Part shown: positions 57,021 through 64,000 of the stretch, one piece after another
How the letters are laid out: every line of letters starts with the position of its first letter
Numbering within the stretch: the first letter of the stretch is position 1
Assembly: GCA_036426205.1 (NCBI GenBank)
Contig: CM071568.1
Span: 225,782,239 to 225,846,238, forward strand
Source: Ascaphus truei
Taxonomy: Eukaryota; Chordata; Amphibia; Anura; Ascaphidae
Length of the DNA stretch: 64,000 nt
Direction of reading: 5' to 3'
Made by a program: the position numbers and the translations under genes
Notes under the pieces: model-generated
The model's input: only the letters and a program-made list of their open reading frames with translations
Database searches by the model: none
Told to the model about the DNA's origin: nothing

Positions 57021-58621
57021 ATGTAGCATAGCCTCCGGCCGCTACCTCTTCCTTTGGTCCCTAAAAGTATAAGTCTTGCTAGGGACAGGCACTGGAGCGG
57101 CTAATTCCTCATGAAGGCCTAGTTTGCTATTGCAGCTTTGGATACACTTACTGTATCCAAGGGCGGACCTAGCAACAACCTGAGGGTGTCACTCTGGGGG
57201 AGGAAACTGGATGGGTCACATGCAGTTGATGTGATGCCTGTCAGTATCAGACCTGGGGTGTGACGTCACTTGTGGGCGTCTGAGAGGGGAACACTCGTGG
57301 GGCGGAACAGCATCTGTTGGGAGTCGTTCATGGTCGGGGCACATACACTTACGCTAGGAGCACAGTTGTATCATTTTTGTTTGCTTATTGCATATGTATT
57401 TACAATCGTGGGTATTTAAGGAGCTTTTCGACTGGGGGTTATACTTACATGTACTTCCCTTAGGCGTATCATCATATATACATATAGATGCATTTAATAT
57501 CTCATGTATTGATGACCTTATACCCGGTTACCTAGGCTCCCTATAGTGTAAGTTTTTTCCCTGACCTACCCACAGGGCATGTACGGCTTTGGTAGCAACA
57601 CTAGGGATACCACGAGTTAATGTGTTATACTTATTACTATTGATCTGGTATTCCTTACTTTATTGGTTGCTACCCCCCTCCCACCCGCTCCCCTACAGGG
57701 GTTTTTTAACATCACCATTGTTTTATTTTTGTATCACTTGCTTTTCGGCGTTATAAATGATGTATTAAAGGTTTTTTTATTTTTAGGATTTTAATAGTGG
57801 ATGCCATTGTTATACCTTAGGCCACTAGACTTTTTCTGTGGATACATGGTCCTTTAGGGATTATAGTTATTTGTCTTAGACAATTGTCTATCTGTGGATA
57901 TTATATCCTCTAGCTACTAGTTTATTTCATCTGGGACCTTGAGTCCATACTGAGGATATTTGTATCTTATAGTTATGCTACTTGTTTTTGCCGCGAGTGC
58001 AACTAATAGGGGACTTCAGTGACCTCTGTCACTTTCTTTCATTTCAGTATCAGACCTGCCCTGTTATGGGGCAGGGTTACAAGCCCAACTCCCCAGGATA
58101 TATACTGGCACTCTCCCAGAAGTCAGTGTGTCTCTTCCCCCCCCCCTGTGGAGTAACAGCAACTACCCTGTATCCCATAAGGGGATACAGGAGGAGCACT
58201 GGAAGGGAACCTAGATGGGCCTCAAGCCTTAAAGTAACCTTCCAGGGAATATAGACTGTTGTGAGTTCTGGAATATGCAGTAAACATCAGTTGAACCATC
58301 TAAATGTTTGATTCACTGCCTTGGAAAAAGAGAAGTGTCAGCATGGACCATCCTGTAGATCCAAAATCCTCGCTGACTGGAGGCACTGCCAACAGAGAAT
58401 AAGCACCCTGAAAGCCTGTCCTGGTTCTCCCGTCTTTTGGGATTGTGTGTTATGCCACTATGTCAATTGATAAAGACCTTTGAGGTCGAAACGTTGTGTT
58501 GGCTCAATAAATGAGTTTAGATTTGCAGAAATCCATTGTGCCCTGTGTTCCTTCTACTACTGATTCTCCCCACACCATCGCGGACAACTCAGAGCCCTCC
58601 TGTTGCCTCACAGGTATGCAG
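57021..58621. other. Insertion within the CR1; ribozyme-like motif near its right end
   Basis: No coding sequence is recognised. A degenerate hammerhead-like motif is at 58464-58500, followed by AATAAA near 58505, which suggests the 3' end of a short retroelement of unknown type. The left border is approximate. Confidence 0.45.
58464..58500 (+). ncRNA. Degenerate hammerhead-like motif
   Basis: CAA, TTGATAA (58467-58473), stem GACC/GGTC (58475-58478 with 58484-58487), GAAA (58488-58491), CG, TTG. The outer CAA and TTG pair. Two core positions differ from CTGANGA. AATAAA follows shortly after. Confidence 0.35.
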
Positions 58622-58774
58622 AGCACTAGGAAACATACAGGTAGTGACCCAATCTCACAGAGGGTGGAGGTAAAGGTGCTACATAAATATAAAAGAAGCA
58701 AATCTAAACCAATGTGGCTAAATAAACAGGTATGGGAGGAAATGGAAAGGAAGAGGCAAGCATTTAGATTCTTA
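58622..58774 (+). pseudogene. CR1 linker before RT (fragment)
   Basis: Reads KSKPMWLNKQVWEEMERKRQ followed by AFRFL, a conserved lysine/tryptophan block upstream of RT in CR1-type proteins. It is cut at 58774 by a TTAA-type element. Confidence 0.7.
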
Positions 58775-58864
58775 GGGGGCTATTCACTAGGGTGACCAGA
58801 TGTCCCGTTTTAGCCAGGACAGTCCTGGTTTTTGAATGCCTGTCCCGGCTGCCCTGCATTCTTT

Positions 58865-58883
58865 TGTGTGTGTGCGTGTGCGT

Positions 58884-58947
<64 letters not shown>
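58865..58947. repeat. (GT)n microsatellite with GC interruptions
   Basis: About 83 bp, with GTGTGC variants at the left and pure GT to the right. It runs straight into the 35-bp minisatellite. Confidence 0.95.
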
Positions 58948-58948
<1 letters not shown>

Positions 58949-59431
58949 GGCCCTGTGCAGAAATCCCTGCAGACAGAACTATTGGCCCTGTGCAGAAATG
59001 GCCGCAGACAGGATTATTGGCCCTGTGCAGAAATCCCTGCACACAGGACTATTGGCCCTATGCAGAAATGGCCGCAGACAGGACAATTGGGCCTGTGCAG
59101 AAATCGCCGCAGACAGGATTATTGGCCATGTGCAGAAATCTCTGCACACAGGACTATTGGCTCTGTGCAGAAATCTTTGCAGACAGGATTATTGACCCTC
59201 TGCAGAAATCTTTGCAGATAGGATTATTGGCCCTGTGCAGAAATCCTTGCACACAGGACTATTGGCCCTGTGCAGAAATCCCTGCACACATGACTATTGG
59301 CCCTGTGCAAAATTCCCTGCAGATAGGACTATTGGGTTTGTGCAGAAATCGCTGGAGACAGGATTATTGGCCCTGTGCAGAAAACCCTGCAGACAGGATT
59401 ATTGGGGCCGTGCAGAAATCTCTGCAGACAT
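58947..59431. repeat. 35-bp minisatellite, about 14 copies
   Basis: Unit TTGGCCCTGTGCAGAAATCC then CTGCAGACAGGACTA. Successive TTGG starts at 58947, 58982, 59017 and 59052 show a strict 35-bp period. Two unit types alternate irregularly (ATCCCTGCA and ATGGCCGCA). Because 35 is not a multiple of three, every frame reads the same peptide repeat. Confidence 0.95.
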
Positions 59432-59513
59432 AGGGTGACCAGACAGTTTCCCCCCCCCCCCCCCCAAAGATGGCTAATAGCGCTTTTCACCATTTAAAAA
59501 AAAAACATTAGTT

Positions 59514-59547
59514 TACTATAGTGGTTACCATAGTAACCACTATAGTA
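59514..59547. repeat. Perfect palindrome, 15-bp arms
   Basis: TACTATAGTGGTTAC, CATA, GTAACCACTATAGTA. It can form a cruciform or hairpin. Confidence 0.85.
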
Positions 59548-59947
59548 ATAAAGGGGTTAACCCCCCTCCCCTGCTACCTACCCGGGCAGCCTAACCACCC
59601 TCCCCAGGGCAACTCCAACTACCCATTGATTGGCACAGTGGTAAACCAGGCCCCCAATATGGGCATGAATTGCCACACTGACAATGAATGGGCAAGCTAC
59701 AATGAAAAAACAAGCATAAAATACATTACATTTCAATAAGAAAAAAAATGCAGATAAACCAATTAATTGGCACAGTGGTACATCATGCCCATATAATATG
59801 GGCATGGTTTGCCACTATGGCAGTCAATTGGCAACCTAAAAAAAACAAGCAGCAAAAATACAATACATAACAATTAAGGCCTGTCCAGCTAAGCTATCCG
59901 CTAAGGTAATGAAGCTGCTTTAATGGGAATTTTAATAATAGAGTATT

Positions 59948-60202
59948 GAAGCAGGAGGTCTCCTGAGCTGAACCGCATTGGTTTCAGCTTCGGCAACCCC
60001 CTGCTTCCTGAGTTACAGGCCCCGTTATGGGGTGCCGGTATCCCCCTGCAATATTTAAATCCCCCGGTCATGTGGGCCGTGACGCAGTGGATTTAAAAAT
60101 CGTGGGGATACTGGCACCACATACCGGGGGCCTGTAACTCGGGAAGCACGGGGTCCCCGAGGCTGAAATCAATGCGGTTCAGCTCAGGAGACCCCCTGCT
60201 TC
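59948..60202. repeat. Inverted repeat, about 100-bp arms
   Basis: 59948-60045 is the reverse complement of 60103-60202 with scattered mismatches (outer GAAGCAGGAGGTCTCCTGAG, inner GGTGCCGGTATCCCC). Confidence 0.8.
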
Positions 60203-60502
60203 CGTACACTATTATAAAAATAAACATTTAAACTGTACGATCGCCTGTAAGAGCTGTGCAAGGAGATGCAGTTCTCTCCATGCAGCTCTTCCAGGCTGCA
60301 GTTTAAACAAACACTTTCAGTGCGATAAGATTTAGAGAAAACAAACAAGTAGTGTGATGTTGCATTTTTTGACCGGACTTTAAAAAATTGTGTTTTTTCT
60401 TAGTAATACCGTTTTGACACACATGTTTTAAAGTGCGGTAAAACAATGCAAAGTTGCTCGGCAATGCGCTGAATTTATCGAGATTTAGTGAACAAATGCC
60501 CC

Positions 60503-61430
60503 TTAAAGTCAGAAGGGACGGAGGCATCATATCAGAATTATAAGGAATGTAACAAAAGTTGCAAAAGCGCAATCAAATTAGTAAAAATTGAAAATGAAAA
60601 CAGGATTGCAACAGAAAGTAAGATCTACCCTAAAAAGTTCTTTAAGTACCTTTAGAAAAAAATTACAAAATAAAATATAGGACTTTTTCAGTGTTTGATG
60701 GGAAGGCAAATTATTGACGATAAGGAAAAAGCAGAGGTATTAATCACAATATTTGCCTTTGTATTTACCAGGGAAGAATCAATTGCAAATATAGTTCCAC
60801 AGGAGAAAGCCACAACCTCTATATTAACAAACAATTGGTTAACTGAGGAAGAAGTTCGTAGGCGGCTTAATAAAATAAAAAGTAAATAAGGCACCTGGCC
60901 CCGATGGCAAACATCCAAGAGTTCTTAAGGAGCCGAGTTTAGTAATAGCCAAACCATTATATGTAATATTCAAGGACTCCATTTCCACAGGCTCAGTACC
61001 ACAAGATTGGAATACCTAATGGATAACAAAATTATTAGTAATAGTCAGCATGGATTTATGAAGGATAGATCATGCCAAACTAACCTTATTTGTTTCTTTG
61101 AGGAGGTAAGAAGGAATTTAGACCAGGGTAATGCAGTTGATGTGGTCTACTTAGATTTTGCAACGGCTTTTGATACGTTTCCACACAAGGTTAGTGTACA
61201 AAATAAAGCAAATTGGACTCAGTAAAAATATTTGCACCTGGATTGAAAACATAGTTGAAGATTAGACAACAGAGAGTTGTCGTAAATGGAACATTTTCAT
61301 GTTGGACTAAAGTTGTTTGAGTGGAGTACCTCCAGGGATCAGTACTGGGACCCTGCTTTTAACTTATTTATTAATGACATTGAGGTTGAGATAGAGAGCA
61401 AAGTCTCCATCTTTTCTGATGACACTAAGG
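60503..61430 (+). pseudogene. CR1 reverse transcriptase (fragment)
   Basis: 60700-60890 reads LTEEEVRRRLNKIKSK and is followed out of frame by APGPDG. 61010-61200 reads SQHGFMKDRSCQTNL and VVYLDFATAFDTFPHKV, the first catalytic Asp block. About 61415-61430 reads FSDDTK, the second catalytic pair. Several stops and frameshifts separate the blocks. It is cut at about 61430. Confidence 0.85.
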
Positions 61431-62223
61431 GCCTCATGCAGTAAGCAGCGATAAGCCCCTTATCACCACCTTATCGCCAAAAAAGCCTACTGTGATTCAG
61501 TAAGCCCCGATAAGCTGGCAATAAGAGCACAAATCGCCATTTTTTCCCCAAAAAATAAATAAATTGCAGACCGCTCGGTGATAAGCCACTTTTCGCCGCT
61601 CATCGCCAGCTTTTCCAACACGCTGTATAATAGTAGCCCCGATCAAATCGCCTCAGCACAAAAAGTTGGTAAAAAGGTGGGGAGAAGCTGCGGATGAGTG
61701 GCGAGACTTGTCTTAGAAAAAATCAGGCCTTTACCTGCATCGGATTGATGCCGGGGTCTCCGGTGCTGATATCCATTAATACCAGCACCGGAGACCCCCA
61801 GCATGAATCAGATGAAAAATGCATTTACAGCCCACTTCATTACCTTAGCGGCTAACTGCTAAGGCAATGAAGGGGTTAGTCATCAGTGCCATGCTTATTG
61901 TGGGTAGCGGGTTTTGGAAAAGGTGGTATTTGGACCTTGGTGGGTGTTTAGGCCTTGCGGGTGGGTAGCGGGTAGACTTAATCCCTTCATTACCTTAGCG
62001 GTTAATACCGCTAAGGTAATGAAGGGGTTAACCCTTCCCGCTACCCATCCGCAAGGCCTAAACACCCATCCTTGGGGCTAATACCCCCTTTACCCACCCT
62101 CGCTACCCACAATAAACAAAATACTCACAACAGCCCCACTACCCACCTCCTAGGCCCCCAATAAACATTACAATATCTAATACACAACCCACCCTCTGTG
62201 CCCTCTCATAAAACCATTATTTA

Positions 62224-62653
62224 TTTTTTTACACACAGGATTAATATCACAGGCTGGCGGGGGTCCCCGGGTGGTCCTGACGGGTGTCCGCAGTGCATCC
62301 TGGGGGGTACCCACGGGTGTCTGAGGGCCTACGGGTGGTCCCCGCTAGGCTCCGTGGGCCCCCAGATGGTCCTGTGGGCCCCAATGGGGTCCATGGGTGG
62401 TCCCCGTGGGTGTCTGGGTTCCCGTGTCGTCCCCACAGGTGTCTGGGGGCCCTCGGGTGGTTCTCACGGGTCCCTGGGGTCCCTCGGGTGTTCCCTGTGG
62501 GTCCCTGGGACCCCACAGCTGTGGGGCCCCCGGTTCTTCCCCGCAGGTGTCCCCAGTGGGTCCTCAGGTGGTCCCTGTAGGCGTCCGGGTGTCCTCGGGT
62601 GGTCCCCGTGGGTCCCCGCTTGCCAGTGGTACTATTCCTGTGTGTAAAAAATA
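62224..62653. repeat. Inverted-repeat-bounded G-rich minisatellite
   Basis: Ends TTTTTTACACACAGGATTAA and, in reverse complement, TTTTTTACACACAGGAATAG, continuing as an imperfect inverted repeat of about 37 bp. Between them are degenerate repeats of about 24 bp rich in GGTCCC and GGGTGTC. Confidence 0.65.
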
Positions 62654-63437
62654 AAAACATGGCCTACATTTCAATAAATACACCCCACCCCCTCCCCCAA
62701 CCAAAACACATACAGTACAGTAATGGGCAAAATAACTATTATCCAGATCCCCTGCTTCAAAACCCTGCTTCAAACCTGTAATACATTTTTTTTTAAAGTT
62801 AACCCATATTGCTGCTTTAAGATACACACCTGAATATAAAATATGACCACCTAACGTATATTTTTGCAGAAGAAACAGATATGCCAGAGATTATCCATAG
62901 AAACCCCTGTTTTTTGGTATAAGCTGATTCATGTAATTGCACCTGTTACAAATATCCATTTGTTGTTCTTGTGAATTGCTGTCAGGCCAGGATTTGATAT
63001 GTTATAACTTTACAAACTTTTTGGGGGAATACCTTCTTAGCCCCACCCTCTGGTATTTGCAGATCCCCTTAAGAATGCCTTTTCAAGGTACATTTGAAAG
63101 GGTCTTCTTTATTCTAGTGTCAAGAAAGCCATATTTCAATCCTCCCACTTGCAAAACCAGATATCCTTTATCCCTTGATCAGCACATAAAATTAGGCATG
63201 GACAGGGGTCATGTATTTTTAAAAGAGAATTTGTAACCAATGTTAACTTCTCGTGTACCAGATTGATTAAAATACTTAATCATTTCTGCTATATTCATTA
63301 CAAGGGAAGAAAGAGGGGATCGGTGTGACATCCAAAACCGCGGAAAAAAGCGGAACTCACCGGCCATAAATGATTAAAATAAAAGAATCTTTATTGAGCT
63401 ATATAAAAATGTGTAATATCCACATGAAGAACAAGCT

Positions 63438-63485
63438 CCTGCTCCCACGCGTTTCACGTCGTCATTGGCGCTTACTCAAGGAGCA
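63438..63485 (-). ncRNA. Degenerate hammerhead-like motif
   Basis: On the minus strand: GCTCC, TTGAGTA (63473-63479), AGCGCC, a loop, CGT, GAAA (63452-63455), CGCGTG, GGAGC. GCTCC and GGAGC close stem I. Core positions have decayed. CAATAAAG follows on the minus strand near 63395. Confidence 0.35.
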
Positions 63486-63494
63486 TGGAAGGGT

Positions 63495-63690
63495 AATTAG
63501 CATAATAATGCCCCTCTATAAAGCACTAGTAAAATTACAACTTGAATATGGAGTACAGTTTTGGGCACCACTCCATAGAAAAGACATTATGTAACTAGAA
63601 CAAATGGGAGAGCCCAAAAATTAATCAAGGGAATGGATAGTCTGATTTATGATTTAGGTAAAAACATATTCCAATTGTCTGTCTATCCTG
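63495..63690 (+). pseudogene. CR1 region after RT (fragment)
   Basis: 63500-63590 reads PLYKALVKLQLEYGVQFWAP followed by LHRKDI, the conserved block after RT in CR1-type LINEs. A stop and frameshift follow. Confidence 0.75.
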
Positions 63691-63752
63691 ATATCCTCCC
63701 ATGCTGTGTATTTAGTTCTATTTAGGTAAAAACATATTCCAATTGTCTGTCT
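63653..63752. repeat. 32-bp direct repeat
   Basis: TTTAGGTAAAAACATATTCC and the 12 bases after it occur at 63653-63684 and again at 63721-63752, 68 bp apart. It may be a small tandem duplication at the CR1 end. Confidence 0.75.
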
Positions 63753-64000
63753 GTAAATCATCCCCCTACTGTCTTAATTTAATTCAGCTTTCACACTTGT
63801 GCAAGGCAAGGCAAGGCAACACCCACCTTAGAAAAACCATTTGCTTTAACTACCCTCACATGTGCTAATTAAGTTTGTTGTGCCAACCAGGTGACTTTCT
63901 AAAAGTATATAAGTAAACTCCTAACAGCCATTGCTGCTAGCAGCCATGCTTTTAAGCAGATATGCTTTTAAGTATATATGTTTCAAGTATTTATGAAGTT
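63753..64000. other. Spacer to window end, nothing recognised
   Basis: AT-rich, with a short GCAAG triplication near 63800 and repeated AAGTATAT strings near the end. No gene. Confidence 0.4.

Larger units (their letters stand above)
58775..60502. mobile_element. TTAA-flanked DNA element carrying a minisatellite
   Basis: The left end GGGGGCTATTCACTA follows TTA (58772-58774). The right end, in reverse complement GGGGCATTTGTTCACTAAA, is followed by TTAA (60503-60506). CR1 coding sequence resumes directly after it. TTAA targets are used by piggyBac and Kolobok elements. There is no transposase. Inside are a (GT)n tract, a 35-bp minisatellite, a perfect 34-bp palindrome and a 100-bp-arm inverted repeat, so it may itself be composite. 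Confidence 0.6.
61431..63494. other. Insertion within the CR1: palindromes, G-rich minisatellite and ribozyme-like motif
   Basis: No gene is supported. It holds perfect inverted repeats at 61753-61798 (16-bp arms) and 61984-62025 (18-bp arms), a degenerate GGTCCCCGTGGGTGTCTGGG-type minisatellite (62260-62630) bounded by inverted TTTTTTACACACAGGA ends (about 62224 and 62653), and a ribozyme-like motif at 63438-63485. It is probably several nested short elements. Confidence 0.5.
54360..63690 (+). mobile_element. CR1-like LINE broken into five pieces by later insertions
   Basis: CR1-type coding fragments occur in the right order and orientation at 54360-54720, 56400-57020, 58622-58774, 60503-61430 and 63495-63690. 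The separating segments (listed individually) have no CR1 content, and one has clear transposon ends. Read together they give the end of an ORF1-like region, an endonuclease, RT and the region after RT. The copy is old, with many stops and frameshifts. Confidence 0.8.

Noticed and set aside
58947..59431. Regularly spaced repeats that might be taken for a CRISPR array
   Set aside because: The 35-bp units are contiguous, with no unique spacers, in vertebrate nuclear DNA. It is a minisatellite.
58792..59433. A 213-codon open frame with repeated Cys-Arg-Asn peptides
   Set aside because: It covers the (GT)n tract and the 35-bp minisatellite. All three frames give the same peptide, so it is a by-product of the repeat.
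62198..62660. Overlapping Gly/Pro/Thr-rich frames on both strands
   Set aside because: Translation of a G-rich minisatellite; no independent coding evidence.

Overview
This is vertebrate nuclear DNA, most likely from an amphibian, probably a frog. I infer this from one intact vertebrate gene (POMGNT2) in a dense, layered mix of Penelope-like, L1, CR1, Ty3/gypsy and short DNA-transposon sequence. No bacterial or organellar feature is visible, and the species cannot be named from the sequence.

Layout. Positions 1-9319 hold a Penelope-like retroelement (PLE) read leftward. It has direct terminal repeats (1-1200 and 8082-9319) and a reverse transcriptase/GIY-YIG frame split by two later insertions, each with its own target-site duplication: a 5'-truncated L1 (3076-5080) and an unclassified 554-bp element (5163-5716). 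Positions 9320-14143 are the 3' half of an old Ty3/gypsy element (copy C). Positions 15171-21334 (copy A) and 25080-32631 (copy B) are two younger copies of a related gypsy family with about 1.1-kb LTRs and a Gag resembling the domesticated PNMA/MOAP1 proteins. All three copies are broken. A C-rich minisatellite (23053-24195) and a stretch of probably poor sequence precede copy B. Positions 32632-39690 hold a locus and a second, indel-ridden, rearranged copy of it, which looks like an assembly artefact. Positions 39691-43890 hold simple repeats and small DNA transposons, some with clear target-site duplications.

The gene. POMGNT2 has a single coding exon (CDS 50651-52387, plus strand, 578 codons) with a splice acceptor upstream and a poly(A) signal downstream. 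A GC-rich block with a TATA-like box and a good splice donor (43890-44639), and a 156-bp candidate exon (45600-45755), could be its 5' untranslated exons. The intervening DNA carries MITEs and a 467-bp inverted repeat.

The right end (54360-63690) is one old CR1-like LINE on the plus strand, cut into five pieces by later insertions. One of these (58775-60502) is a TTAA-flanked element carrying a 35-bp minisatellite.

A recurring motif links much of the non-coding sequence: a CTGANGA-like box, a short hairpin, then GAAACG. It occurs at eight or more sites and resembles the small hammerhead ribozymes known from Penelope-like elements. The copy at 55275-55343 is the best formed.
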